Shown: positions 1 to 11,060 of the stretch, piece after piece
How the letters are laid out: each line of letters opens with the position of its first letter
Position numbering within the stretch: the first letter of the stretch is position 1
Source: Cylindrotheca closterium
Lineage: Eukaryota; Bacillariophyta; Bacillariophyceae; Bacillariales; Bacillariaceae
Length of the DNA stretch: 64,000 nt
Direction: 5' to 3'
Assembly (NCBI GenBank): GCA_933822405.4
Contig: CAKOGP040001869.1
Coordinates: 702,816-766,815 of the forward strand
Position numbers and translations under genes: made by a program
Notes under the pieces: generated by a model
What the model was told of the DNA's origin: nothing
Database searches by the model: none
What the model saw: the letters and a program-made list of their open reading frames with translations, nothing else

Positions 1-2
1 TG

Positions 3-1025
3 GCAAAATCTGCAACCGTTTCCTCTCAGAACGGTAACCCACAGCCGCGTACCTGGCACAGCCCTGACGACAAGGCATCCATGAACTCGGAAGGTCTTCC
101 AAACAATGGAATCGACTATTACATTGAGAGTTCAACCATTGAAGAGACCCTTGCTGGTTGCAAAGAAGGATCCACCAAGCCATACATGGTCAGTATCTCA
201 GGAAAGACATTGGATGACAACTTGGCCATGTTGGACAAGATTAATACTTCCCCCGCGAATATTCCTCTGGTGGAACTCAACTTGGCATGTCCCAATGTCA
301 TTGGAAAGCCCATTATCGCCTACGACTTTGACCAATTGAAAATGATTTTGAAAACAATCCAATCCAAGAAATACAAGGTCAAGCTGGGTCTCAAGTTGCC
401 CCCTTATCTGGACAGCAAGCATTTGTCACAAGCAGCCGCTATTATTAATGAATATTCGAGTATGGTGAGCTATGTAGCTAGCATCAATACCATTGGAAAT
501 GCTCTTTCGGTGGATCCAGTCTCTGAAGCCCCATTTATTTCCTCCAACAATGGTCTAGCTGGCCTGAGCGGACCAGCGGTCAAGTACACGGCTCTTGCCA
601 ATGTTCGCCAAATGCGAGAGCAATTGGACAAATCTATTGATGTCGTTGGCGTTGGAGGAATTGAAAGCGGAACGGATGTTTTCCTGTTCCTCCTCTGTGG
701 AGCTACTGCTGTTCAAGTTGGAACCTGCCATTGGAAGGAAGGCGCCACATGTTTTGATCGCATCTGCAACGAGCTAGAAACAATTTTGCAAGAAAAAGGA
801 TATTCCAGTGTCCAGGATGTGATTGGACAGCTCAAGCCATGGTCCAAGGAGGGTGCGGCCAAATCACGAGCCGCCAAGAAGCTAGAGACTGGAGGATCTG
901 CTGGGGCAACCAAGACTGCAAATGGGAGTAGCGACTTTGCCAAGATGTTGAACAACATTCTGTTGGTAGTGATTGCGATTCTATTGGCGGATAAGTTTGG
1001 AGTCTTGCAGTCACCAACCGAGTAA
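3..1025 (+). CDS. Dihydroorotate dehydrogenase, class 1A (5'-partial)
   Basis: Oxidises dihydroorotate to orotate in de novo pyrimidine synthesis. Class 1A enzymes are soluble FMN proteins that pass electrons to fumarate. The frame is open from base 3 and enters the window already coding, with a conserved GNPQPR stretch before the Met at 81, so that Met is internal and the true start lies upstream. Visible motifs are NLACPNVIGKP (the Cys matches the class 1A catalytic base; class 2 enzymes use Ser), a SINTIGNAL substrate/FMN segment, SGPAVKYTALANVR and the phosphate-binding GVGGIESG. After the barrel comes an Ala/Lys-rich linker and a C-terminal hydrophobic helix (about residues 292-310 from the Met at 81), which is not usual for the soluble bacterial class and suggests membrane attachment. 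Class identification is strong; localisation is inferred. Confidence 0.93.
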   Translation, partial: AKSATVSSQNGNPQPRTWHSPDDKASMNSEGLPNNGIDYYIESSTIEETLAGCKEGSTKPYMVSISGKTLDDNLAMLDKINTSPANIPLVELNLACPNVIGKPIIAYDFDQLKMILKTIQSKKYKVKLGLKLPPYLDSKHLSQAAAIINEYSSMVSYVASINTIGNALSVDPVSEAPFISSNNGLAGLSGPAVKYTALANVRQMREQLDKSIDVVGVGGIESGTDVFLFLLCGATAVQVGTCHWKEGATCFDRICNELETILQEKGYSSVQDVIGQLKPWSKEGAAKSRAAKKLETGGSAGATKTANGSSDFAKMLNNILLVVIAILLADKFGVLQSPTE

Positions 1026-1167
1026 ACGAGGCATTCATATATTGTTCATGTAAATCAATAGCCTGGTACTAGGTCCTGGCAGTCTTATTATATAGTTTTG
1101 AAGAAAGTCTACTACAGTATGTTGTTTATGATTTTTAGATGAATTGTGTATTGATTAATTCCGATCA

Positions 1168-1775
1168 CTATACTCCAAAGCTAGATCCGCAGCCACATGA
1201 CTCCTCAGCATTGGGGTTGAAAAATTTGAAACTATGACGAACAGAGTAAAGGTTAAGTGACAGCAATGGATGAATGAAAGCATGAAAGAACGAATGAATG
1301 AATCGAAGATGAATTATCTTCCTTATCCATGTGTTCCATGCATATAGACTTACCCTCCTCCAATCAGTTCATCGGAATAATCTAGTTCCAATCCATACAA
1401 ATAAAGCATCGACTTGGCATCGACGACGCACTTGATTTTCTCCGCTTCATATTCATCCACAGCATCGTCTTCTTCAATCGCATCTTCGGTAGAGAAATCC
1501 ATGACATAACTCAAACCGGAGCAACCACCGTTTCGAACTCCCATTCTAAGGACTAGATTGTCGGTCTTTTCCTTTTCCCGCAATTCCCGTAGTCGCTTCA
1601 TGGCTTTGGGTTTAATGACAACAACAGCATCTTCCGGAACCGAATAGTCCACTGCATCTTCCACATCTGATGGTGCGGATTGCAATTGACGAGAGACACC
1701 AGCAGGCGCAGATGGCATCAAGAACGATGCGCTCAATTGAAGAAGAGAGAGAATTAATATGGTAGTGTATTTCAT
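1168..1775 (-). CDS. Plastid IscA/SufA-type iron-sulfur cluster carrier
   Basis: A-type Fe-S assembly/carrier protein of the HesB/IscA/SufA family, 161 aa from two exons: 1775-1354 and 1231-1168, with a 122-nt GT-AG intron splitting a Gly codon. The three ligand cysteines are present: C85 in NGGCSGLSY, and C153 and C155 in ESCGCGSSF. The second exon carries only the C-terminal 21 residues, including both of the last cysteines, so a prediction that skips it would look inactive. The start at 1775 gives a hydrophobic signal peptide (residues 1-17) followed by SASFLMP, a heterokont plastid-targeting motif with Phe just after the cleavage point, so a role in plastid SUF assembly is likely. The frame is open further upstream to 1922, but that stretch lacks targeting character and I left it out. 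Confidence 0.93.
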
Positions 1776-2639
1776 TGTCTCAAGTAGTGCAAAAGTGAAC
1801 GATTGAAGTTGCGTGTTTCGATCGATTGTTTGGTGCGTGCTGGAAGTGTTGCCTTCGCATGTTCGAATGGTTCTCAAGTGGCTTGTAGGTCCCGCAGCCA
1901 CGAGCGGGTAGAACCCGACCATAAGGTACAGAGGTAGTCACAATGTCATCATAGTTCAAGGATGACAATTTCACAGGTGAAGAAAGTTTGACAAAGACTC
2001 ATTTCAACCCAAGTGAAGAAGCAGAAGCACTTCTCAGTGCTGGTCCTGTTTGATTGATGAAAACAACCTTCTATCAGCTTTCGGCGCCAACATTCTATTG
2101 ACGTCGACGTTCCCACACCCACCCACCAATCAAATGAGGAGCAAACGCACCCGGACGTACCACGGCAAAAGGTGCGCCAAATTTGCATCGAGCTTACACG
2201 CTCAGTTGGTACTTTTGCAACGGACAGTTAGCCAGCTTTCGCGCTTTCCCACAAAAACAACAATGATGGCCAATGTAACTGATTGCAAGCGAAAGTAGAG
2301 TGAACGGCTGACAGGACCAGCTTTATTGCAACGGTATGTTCGATAGATTGAAGCGGCATGATGACTAGGAGGAGTGGTGAGATTGTCTTCCGAATGAATG
2401 CATGAATCATCATCATGCATGCTTCACGAGGAGTGTCAATCAAGTTCGAGCAGTGGCTGCAATAACGCAACCTTGCCAGACATATGCCAATGAGTATCGC
2501 ACAGCAACGGCTTGATTGGAGATGATTGGATTCATCATACCAGGCCATGTGGCTGTCGAGATTTGCAAGGCAACAATCATGGGGCGCTGCTCCCACCACC
2601 CACCACCACCATCACCACCACATAATCCTCAAGACACGA
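1776..2639. other. Intergenic, no supported gene
   Basis: Upstream region of the Fe-S carrier gene. Short open frames exist on both strands, but none has recognisable motifs or a convincing intron structure. Contains several ATGAATG/CATCATC-type short repeats near 2395-2420 and a CCACCACCATCACC run near 2596-2620. Confidence 0.6.
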
Positions 2640-3042
2640 ATGCTGGTAGCTACCACGATGGGAATCTTTCAGCAACTCCTTGTCAGGCGGATCAAGGCTC
2701 ATCGCTACTTCACGAAGGAAGCATCCCGTAAAACCTCATATTCATCAAAACCGCCACGCAATGACGTCGTCGATGCTGAATTTTTTCTGGATACTCCGAC
2801 GATTTGTCGATTGTCACGGTAAGTTTCATCAGTCGCAACATGAAACAATAACTTTATGATGCCGTTGTATCAATTCTCATCTCACATACCCTTGATTTCT
2901 CATGAGCAGTGGTGGGGTTTGGACAATCAATTTTTTAAAAGCAAGCAAATGGACTGGGCTGGCATCAAAATTGTGGTCATTGCACTTCACTACCGGTAGA
3001 TCCAGCAAGTCGAATGATAGTGAAGGCCGAGCGATACTATAG
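2640..3042 (+). CDS. Hypothetical small spliced protein (weak candidate)
   Basis: I do not recognise this protein. The frame from ATG 2640 stays open to a strong donor (GTAAGT at 2819). Joined to an acceptor (GAGCAG ending at 2909), it continues in frame for 44 more codons to a TAG at 3040-3042, giving exons 2640-2818 and 2910-3042 and 103 aa. The 91-nt intron matches the window's usual intron length. The product is basic, with a short hydrophobic N-terminus (MLVATTMGIFQQLL) and a Ser/Gly-rich tail. There is no homology evidence, and composition resembles the surrounding non-coding DNA, so this could be chance. Confidence 0.25.
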
Positions 3043-6000
3043 AGTGCCAAAGTAAGTGTTCAATCAAACACTGATGGTCTCCGTTGAAATCCTGATAAAT
3101 ACAATTCCACTCAATGTGCAATTGCCATCCAATACACCAGATTGATCTCATGTGAGAAAGAAAATGACAGTCTTATTCAATTCAATACTACTGTATCCAT
3201 TTACAATGCCATTGGATTCGATTCTCAGAGCCGACCTCGGGTTCCGGCTAGCAACTCTGCTCTTTCGTGAAAGACGGTTTTACTGGGATCGGAAATGAAA
3301 TTTCTTTCTTTCAGATTTCCGTTGGTTGTACCAATTTCACATTCCATCAAGACCAATCGCATCATGCATTTCTCAATAAACACCCTGTTCTATGTTGGTC
3401 AAAGGCTTGGTGCAAGATACCGGCATGGAGAAAATTGATTCGTTGCTAATATGCGCGCAGCACAGCAATTCTTCGAATTTGAGAATTTTACTTTCCTGTC
3501 AGCGTCATGTCATGTCGACCGACAGGAATTTTGGAGCTCACTTATCATACCACAAGTGACTGTTGGTGCAGGAGCAAGTGTTGGAAGCAGCTCACGAGCT
3601 TCCAATCTTTGAATTTATCATCAACACTATCTTTGGTGAAATGAGTAACCTTCCGAAAAGCGCTGATTACTTGCCTGTCAATGAAATCCAAAAGAAAAAT
3701 CAATACTCTAAATAGTTCAGAATTCGAATGGTAAGTGGACAAAGAAGATACTGGCAACAAGATATCATTACAAAAGCAATCAATCACCTCAGTTTATTTC
3801 ATTTTGTTGCAAAAGAAGGTTGATTGCTGTGATCATGCACCTGTGCATCATCCCCCTTTTTTTGTTTCATTTCGAAAGCATCATGACAACTTGACATGAA
3901 TCGCAACATGTCCATCGATTGTTGTTCAGCTTTCGACCTTGAGTCTTCATATCAAGATTGCCTTTCATGACAATTGTCTAGAGTTTTGATCCAACTAGTT
4001 GGAATTGATGTAATATTGGGATGACAGGTCACATTTGATAATTCACTTGAGCCTTGGACCTTCAGAACAACTCTCATGACTGCATGATATTGGGATGCTT
4101 CAATTCAGTCGCCTCGTACATTGAGACTTGAGACCAACCTTATCTATCTTCTGATTTGGCTTCAGCCCTGGCCAAGCAATCTATAATCATCTTTGGAAGA
4201 ATGTGTCGATGCATTATGCTTGACAATTCAGCTTATCGTTTGACCTTCAGACATCAGACCAACTTCAAATCAAGATAATGTTTGATGATTCACTTCAGCC
4301 TTGGAGCGCGAGACCTTCGGATCAAGATTATATTCGTTGATGGCTGGCTGCAGCCTTTGATACAGATTTGTTTGCATGGTTGACGACGGATCAGATATCA
4401 CGCTTGACTTTAGTCTGCTTGGACCTTTACACATCAGATCAAGGTATGTTAGATTCCAGGACAGTTTATACTTGACATCGGCCTTCAACTCATCCTTGCT
4501 TACCTTCAGCCACCAGGGATCTTCAGCCATCACTTTCCATCCTTCCACCCAACCAAGAAAGAACACACGAGACATTCCGTTGAGGCGAGGCTTGACGACG
4601 AGAGTCTCAGCCTTCAGCTGTCATGATTTGAATTGACTTCTCATCAGAGCCTTGGCGCTTCGGTTTGAACACAGTCACAAGTCTTGGCTTTTGAATTTTG
4701 AATGATGGCGGTGGTGTCAAGAACCTAATTTGAAAGAAGGTTCCACTTTTCGAAATTCAAATTGATGTCGGATGATGTTTGATTTTCACGCCACTTTCTG
4801 AAATTCAAATTTACCTGCCATTCACTGGGCAAAAGTGTTCTTCTCGTAGGATTGTACTAGAGTGTACGAATATCTTGATGGTATTCTGACTTAGAGCCTC
4901 CCTGTTTTCCAATTAGAGCGACAGTTTCAAAACGTTGCTCGGCTCGTTCACAAGAATCAAGTCGATTTGTTTGAAAACCGTCGTCTAAAAACGACTCTTC
5001 GAAAAAAATAGATCGCTTTGAATCGCCGAAACGATTCTAAAAACAGCACGTGCTTACAAGAAAATCTCTAAGCAATAAAGTCGCGTGATTGCTCTCGACT
5101 CTTGTATATTGTATGTGATTCCTATTTCCATGTACGGGATTTGCTGTAGATTCCTATATCCGGCCAGCTTCAAAATTTGTGAACATTCCGTTATCTACAG
5201 TCAACGGATCGATTTATTAGGTTACTTAGCCGCTGTCAGATGACCTCAGATGTCGTGTCATAATCAGTTGTTGTCTCACTTCCAATTGTTTAGCCTAAGT
5301 ATCGAGGAACGGTCTATAAGAAGGCATGTCACACATTGTCTATAAATTGGCGCCTTCGCACTATGCCACCCTTTTTTGTGACAAAGGTTTTGAACTCGAT
5401 TCATCAGCTGCAGCCACAGCAACTCAGGTTACCCGCCGACTTTTGAATAGGTAGGGAACCACCTTTCGTACCACGGCGCCCTATCCTTGCAGGGCCCACC
5501 TTCTCTTCGCTCAGGGGAACATCATCCCGTGACGCAAAGATCATTTGAATCTCTCTCGCGCCCACGTTCAAAAGCAGAGACTTCATTTGAATACATCTCG
5601 TTCCATTCCACGAGAGGCCTACCATTCCTGGTAGAGAGGCACATCACCTCGAGCCACAAAGGAAGCCTCCTCTTTCCGTTCTGCTATCAAAGCTTTCGGT
5701 TTGAACCTGAACAGACACTTGAGCCGCCAGTTCATTTCCGTTCTGACTGGCATCAGGTTAGGTTCCTGCTTCTGATTGTCCGTTCCTGACAACAGAGTTT
5801 CAGTTGCAGTCTCAACCGAAAGCCTTGTCTAAGTAACCTAAAGACATAAGCTTGGCATCACATCCGTTGCCCTCCCTCCACATCACCAAAGAGTCTTTGC
5901 TCATAGCACTTGACCTGGAGGGAGACATTGAGGCTTGTCACAAAGTACATCCAGTACCTAGTACATTGTTCACTCCGACCTTGAGCGATTGAAGAGTCCA

Positions 6001-6107
6001 CTTCCTTCCTCTCACAATATCAACTTCAGACAAACCTGAAAGCATATCACACTCACACACATACTTTGATACTTCATCCATCAACTACTTTTACTTAACA
6101 CTTCAAC
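3043..6107. other. Gene-poor 3-kb intergenic region
   Basis: No supported coding region on either strand. It holds a degraded repeat zone (about 3920-4660), two adjacent short hairpins (4980-4995 and 5020-5037) and the upstream region of the DP gene. The 5487-5789 frame on the + strand and the 5404-5625 frame on the - strand overlap each other and show no domain. Confidence 0.55.
3920..4660. repeat. Degraded interspersed/tandem repeat zone
   Basis: Related phrases recur: GA(T/C)(A/G)ATTCA followed by a variant of CTTxAGCCTTGGACCTTCAG at about 4037, 4222 and 4284, plus shorter matches (CTTGGACCTTTACACATCAGATCAAG near 4420, AGCCTTGGCGCTTCGG near 4648) and repeated TCAAGAT(T/A)AT. Copies at 4222 and 4284 are 62 bp apart. 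Divergence is high and no clean period is visible, so these may be remnants of an old tandem or mobile repeat. Confidence 0.4.
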
Positions 6108-7067
6108 ATGGCTGATTACGATGAACTAAGTGAGAACCGCAAGAGAAGTAGCCCTTCTCCTGTCTCCTCTTCCAAGTCTAGCAAGAGAGCCAAGACCAAG
6201 GCATCCCCTGCTGGGGAGAAGTCCAACCGTGGACTTCGCCACTTTTCTATCATTGTCTACAACAAGGTCAAGGAAAAGGGAACCACCACCTACAATGAGG
6301 TTGCTGATGAACTTGTCCAAAAGGTTCTGTCTGAACGATCTGATGAAATGAAGGGCAAGGATGACGAGAAGAATATTCGCCGTCGTGTCTACGATGCCCT
6401 CAATGTTCTATCTGCTTTGGATATTATCACCAAGGAGAAGAAGGACATTACCTGGAATGGTCTTCCGACTGCCAAGAAGCAAGACCTTCAACAGATGAAG
6501 GATGAGATCGCCCAGAGAGAGCGACAACTTCAAGAGAAGAAGCAAGTCTTGAAGGAACTACTTGTTCAAAAGGTTAGCTTCCACAACTTGGTCAACCGCA
6601 ACAGTCACAGCGCTATGCCGAGGGATCACATTCCCTTGCCGTTTGTTGTGGTCAACACCCACTCTTCCTCTGTTGTTCAATGCGACATGAGCCGAGACAA
6701 GACTGATGTTATGCTCGAGTTCTCCATGCCTTTTGAGATCAATGATGACAACACCATTCTCAAAAAGATGGGAATGTAAGTACTCTGAATCGCAACATCC
6801 ATATTATCTCGATCCAACTAGACTTTTTCACTCACAGACATTCTTCTTCTTGATTGATGATAATACAGGGACAAGACAAACTACCGTGACTTGCAAACTA
6901 TGTTGCCTCCTGACATTCTTGAATACTGCCGAGACAACCAAATGCTTGATCACGTCATGCACCCCCAGCACATGCCGCCAATGCAACACATGCATCGGCC
7001 CATGGAACCTTACCACGGGCACCCTGCCCATCACCGAGCACACTACTATGACCACATGGGTCCTTAG
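6108..7067 (+). CDS. DP transcription factor (E2F dimerisation partner)
   Basis: DP-family winged-helix protein that pairs with E2F to control G1/S genes in the nucleus. Two exons, 6108-6775 and 6869-7067, with a 93-nt intron splitting a Met codon; 288 aa. The Ser/Lys-rich N-terminus (1-35) contains basic nuclear-localisation-like clusters. The DNA-binding domain spans about 40-120 and includes the diagnostic DEKNIRRRVYDALNVL and KEKKDITWNGLP segments, which separate DP from E2F. A Glu/Gln/Lys-rich coiled-coil dimerisation helix (about 123-155) follows, then the DP core ending in LKKMGM across the splice. The second exon adds a His/Met/Pro-rich tail (repeated HM/PM/HH) not typical of animal or plant DPs. 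Identification is strong and start choice is clear. Confidence 0.95.
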
Positions 7068-7725
7068 ACTCGAGGATTGGGATTGGCGGGGACGCCAAAA
7101 GAACTTTGTGCAATATCCACGACCCTCTTATCAAGGATGAGAGAATGAATGAACTATTCATTCGTTCCATCATTAGAGACATGTGGAGCTCTTTCTGCCC
7201 AATTCCTGGGTGAAAGAGACATTGCGCTCTGCCGACTTGAAGACTTGCATTTACTCCTGACGCGGATTGGACCCGACGTCTCTCAATGCAGTTGAATGTG
7301 ACGACCAACATCAGGTGATCTTTTCCCAGCATCATTTGTATCGTGAAGCCGAATATTCCGGGCATCTACGATTTCAGTCGTCCTTATTTATTCAACATAT
7401 TCAACATTCACACCGAACCAACAATAACAATAATAATAATCACACAAAATTATGGTATAACATCTATTGATGCTTTTGTAGATCTTTGTATAAAATATGT
7501 AAAAAAAAAAGGCTTGGATCTTGTACCAAATAATTTTGTCTTGGACAAAAATCGTCTTCGTGCAATTGAAAGAACTACCAGCTAATCACATTGATCCGCA
7601 ATAGGACAGCAGCTCAAAATGTTATTTGCGGAAGACATACTAGAATCATAGGAAAAGTAGGTAAATGGACGAATCTCGTAAGATACGAGTTTGTTCCGAA
7701 TTTGAAAGTGCTTGGCGTCACTCCC
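7068..7725. other. Intergenic, 3' ends of convergent genes
   Basis: Lies between the ends of the DP gene and the MYND pseudogene. Contains AT-rich runs (AATAATAATAAT near 7428, an A10 tract near 7501) compatible with 3' UTRs. No supported gene. Confidence 0.6.
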
Positions 7726-9269
7726 CTAGGATTTCACCTCAAAAGCAATGTCGGTACAGCCCACACCTCCAGCATAGCGGTAAATAGCCAAACGCATTTC
7801 AACTGGAAGCTTTTGCTTTCTGGATTCGTGCGCATGCAGACGATCGATAGCATAATCACACAACTCCTTGTTTAGCTGCGATAGCCATGGATGCTTTGTA
7901 TTGACGATCTTCCGAACAGGTGTGATGGTGAAATTACCAGGCGAATCACTCATAGCTGGAATGATACCATCGTTGTTAGGCATAAAGTCCAGCTCTATCA
8001 CCATGTTATGTGGTCTCAAGCCTTTCTTTCGACACTCTTCGGCCATCTTCGACTTCAAGCGGATGTTATTTTTGTTGACAAACTGTGCCACCATCGCATT
8101 TGCAATCTCTTCTTTCTTCTTGTCCTTTGTTGAAATGGGAATACAGCCTTCCTTGTGCTTCTTCCAATGAGCTAGGTCAAACTATTGATGAGCGGTATAA
8201 TATGCGAAACGACAAAGCGAGAACAAGCTGCATACCTCTTTGACACTCCTTGGAGCAGTAGCTGTAGCTCTTGCAACGTCCACACATCATTAGCGGCGTT
8301 TCCGACCCTTGTCTACAGTAAGCACACCGATGCAAATTGTACTCTATGACGGATGTCTTTGTACCAGCGGCATCAAGTGATCGTAAGGACTGGACAATAC
8401 CCTGTAGCTGCTTGGTGACAAAGGCTTGTGTGTTTGTATGGCCATCTTTGCCATCGAGAATCGCCAAGACAACGTCGCCACGCAAGCTTCCTTGAACTTT
8501 TTTCGTAGCAGTGAAGGACAAGACACAATGGCTGTCACGATTCTATCCACTATTTCGTCTCGAGCGTCGACGGATGCCTGTTCTTGCGGCACTGCCATGC
8601 AGCGCAGACATTCAGAGAGAATACCACTTGCTTCCAGCTTTTTGAATGTTCTGTCGGTGGACCATGTATTATCAAATTGAGTTTGTGATGTCACGAATGC
8701 TCCATCAACAATCATGGGAACCCACCCGGCTATCGTTTCTGTGGGTAACCCACGAACATTTCCCTTGCAAGCCTTGACAAAATCAGCCAAGACAGAAAAG
8801 AATTCGCTTTCAAAAGCAAAAGCCACAGGCACTGCATGGTCTCGAAGCATGGATACACAGTTGAAAAGAAAGTATTGTTCGAACATTTTCAAGGTTCCGC
8901 TTTGAATCCATTTTCGATTAGTCGTTTATTTCTTGAGATCGTCAATGATATGTTCCAACCAAAACTGAATCTCAGTTCTCGGAATCTTCGCCCGAAAGAG
9001 ATCGCGATCAGCATGTATGGCGAATGCGGATAGAAAAGCCCAGCCCTCCTTAAAAGCATAGCCTTATCATTGCAGCTGAGGCGTTTCTTGTTGCAAATCT
9101 TCTTGATCTTCTTCAAAGTTGACGAAATGAACACGTCACACCCGGAATTCTCATCTCTCAAGAAAGCATTAGCGCCTTCGTCTGTGGAAATGTTCACAGT
9201 GCTGCCATCGCTCAATGTCACATTGCAGGGAGTATGTTTAAATCTTTGATGCCCATCCTTAAGACTCAT
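7726..9269 (-). pseudogene. MYND zinc-finger protein gene, multiply frameshifted
   Basis: A single ancestral protein can be followed across several frames. It begins at ATG 9269. The frame moves near 9045-9055, where GWAFLSAFAIHADRD and QFWLEHIIDDLKK continue in another frame. It is interrupted by a TAA near 8930, reads NKRLIENGF in the first frame, then returns near 8895 at LKMFEQYFLFN. Around 8470-8520 it shifts again into a frame carrying the MYND finger (CAYC, then PLMMCGRCKSYSYCSKECQ). A normal 64-nt intron (8235-8172) with good sites completes the finger (HWKKHKEGC), leading to a C-terminal domain ending at 7726. MYND fingers bind proline-rich peptides; some accompany SET domains, but no SET is seen. 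At least three indels argue for a pseudogene, although homopolymer sequencing errors are a real alternative. Confidence 0.72.
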
Positions 9270-9548
9270 GTTCTAAGTTTGCTGGTACAATAAGTGTCGG
9301 TGGGTTGTAAAAGTTTTTGTTTTTGTGATGGACAAATTGAAATGAACTAAAATTGCCTATTATTGGACTACTTGGACACAATGAATCTCCTGACGTTCGA
9401 AGATATGAGTAATAGTACTTTATTTCGAATCAGCGACCCCAGCTGATTATGCAAATTACAAATACCCGTTATAAACCATACCAGTTAATTATACGATATC
9501 ATACTTGTTAATATTGAAATACGCAGTCCTAGTCCTCCTACTTGGCTA

Positions 9549-11060
9549 CTACTGTTGTCTATTCTTTTTCTTTTGGCCACCACGACCAATCATTTGTTTG
9601 AGACTGGATAGATCCAAATCCGTCGGCAGAAAGATTTGCGGCCCCGCAAACAAGTTAGTGTCCAGTCTAGTATCGACATTGGCACCCACGTATATGGCAT
9701 CCTTGCCGGCAAACCAATTTTCAATCCCCTTGGTCGAATCATAACACTTGAGCGTTTGAGCATATTTGTCAACGTCGCAAAAGAATCGTTGCCGTCGTTG
9801 ATTGTCATTATTAGAATTGAGTATTCGAGAAAGCGGCAAGGATTGGGTAAAGGAAGAATATTGTCCCGCAATGAGAACGTCCGCATATTCACCCAGCCCC
9901 ACCATGTCCATCATTTGATACTTCCAACTATCGAGACAGGTAGTCAGATTGGCATGGTCGCCATTGTACGACACCCCACCGCCTGTTGTCGGATAGTCTT
10001 GCGGCGTCACCAAGATTGGAATCGAGTCATCAAAACGTTGTCGAAAATAATCCACCACCGAAGAAGTATCGGTGGCCAAAAAAATGACGGCCTTTTTCCT
10101 GGATTGTGTCATCAGTCTAGGATCTTTGACCACAGACTGTTGCAACACATTGGTAATGTTGGATAGCCACCCTTCTAAATTGCCCTGTCCCAATTGTCGA
10201 TACTTTTCAAAATCTCCCACTTCCCCATTGCCCGCTCGAATGTGTACACCAATAATAGTAACGCTGTCATCAGTCAAGTAAGGAGCAAACAACTGTTCGA
10301 CATCCCTCCGAAACTGATAGTTCTTCAAGAGGGCGGTGTAAAATTCAAAATCCGTCGTCAATTTGCCATAATAAGGAGGGTTTACTTTTTGAATTTCCTG
10401 ATTGTCATACATGTGCGTGTATCCCTCCACTTCATTGATGATTTTGACTTCCTGCTGCGGAACTAGGACCTTGGAGGAGGCATCTGGAAAGAGAGCTTGT
10501 GACAATGATTCTGGCGAATTGTGGGACAAAAACGGAAACAGAACCCTTTGATCCTCTTTGTTTGGTGCAAGTGACGGAACCATCATGGTCGAATTGCCAA
10601 ACAGAAATTGGAATATGTTTGGTTTGGCCCGACCACTGGGACAGAATCCCCTCCACATGATTTCAATCTCGGGAACTGGTAAGATTCTCGCCAAATGATA
10701 GACGGAGGACATTCGGATCAAGCGATGACCAAGCCCCGCCACGCCGACGTATTTGATCTTTAATGGAGGACGAGTTTCTGATTGCACTCCCGATGATTGC
10801 CCTTTCCAACCACCGCCTCGGACACCCGCCGAAGTCTCCCATTGATGAAAGCCATCCAATCCATTCCACGACGACGATGACGACTCGGAAGATGACACCA
10901 AATATCCTGAATACAATACGTTCAACAATCCAAAGGCAGTCACGAGACCAATCAGTGTTCGATTGCCAAGTGATGAAGATTGACGCCTCGTCGTCATTTG
11001 ACTCGCCGTCACTCCATTGCTGAGAACCCCATCGACGTCGCCAGTTCTTCCAAAAGTCAT
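9549..11060 (-). CDS. Type II membrane glycosyltransferase, fucosyltransferase-like
   Basis: Single-exon, 503 aa. A short Ser-rich cytosolic tail is followed by one membrane segment (about 35-55), a Ser/Gly-rich stem and a large lumenal domain, the usual Golgi glycosyltransferase layout. Within the domain, IIGVHIRAGNGEVGDF resembles the basic donor-binding HxRxGD/N motif of the GT-B fucosyltransferase superfamily (NodZ/FUT8 GT23 and O-FucT groups). VIFLATDTSSVVDYFRQRF and the later ADVLIAGQYSSFTQSLP match the C-terminal donor-site pattern of those enzymes. A fucosyl- or related transferase in the Golgi is the best guess; donor and acceptor are not determined by sequence. A long frame on the opposite strand at 9636-10166 is a shadow. 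Confidence 0.6.
   Translation of the reverse strand: MTFGRTGDVDGVLSNGVTASQMTTRRQSSSLGNRTLIGLVTAFGLLNVLYSGYLVSSSESSSSSWNGLDGFHQWETSAGVRGGGWKGQSSGVQSETRPPLKIKYVGVAGLGHRLIRMSSVYHLARILPVPEIEIMWRGFCPSGRAKPNIFQFLFGNSTMMVPSLAPNKEDQRVLFPFLSHNSPESLSQALFPDASSKVLVPQQEVKIINEVEGYTHMYDNQEIQKVNPPYYGKLTTDFEFYTALLKNYQFRRDVEQLFAPYLTDDSVTIIGVHIRAGNGEVGDFEKYRQLGQGNLEGWLSNITNVLQQSVVKDPRLMTQSRKKAVIFLATDTSSVVDYFRQRFDDSIPILVTPQDYPTTGGGVSYNGDHANLTTCLDSWKYQMMDMVGLGEYADVLIAGQYSSFTQSLPLSRILNSNNDNQRRQRFFCDVDKYAQTLKCYDSTKGIENWFAGKDAIYVGANVDTRLDTNLFAGPQIFLPTDLDLSSLKQMIGRGGQKKKNRQQ

Noticed and set aside
1776..1922. N-terminal extension of the IscA/SufA-type protein
   Set aside because: The downstream Met gives a proper signal peptide and plastid motif; the extension lacks targeting character.
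5404..5789. Overlapping + and - frames before the DP gene
   Set aside because: Each is about 75-100 codons, mutually overlapping and without features.
9636..10166. 176-codon + strand frame
   Set aside because: Antisense shadow of the glycosyltransferase, whose own motifs are clear.
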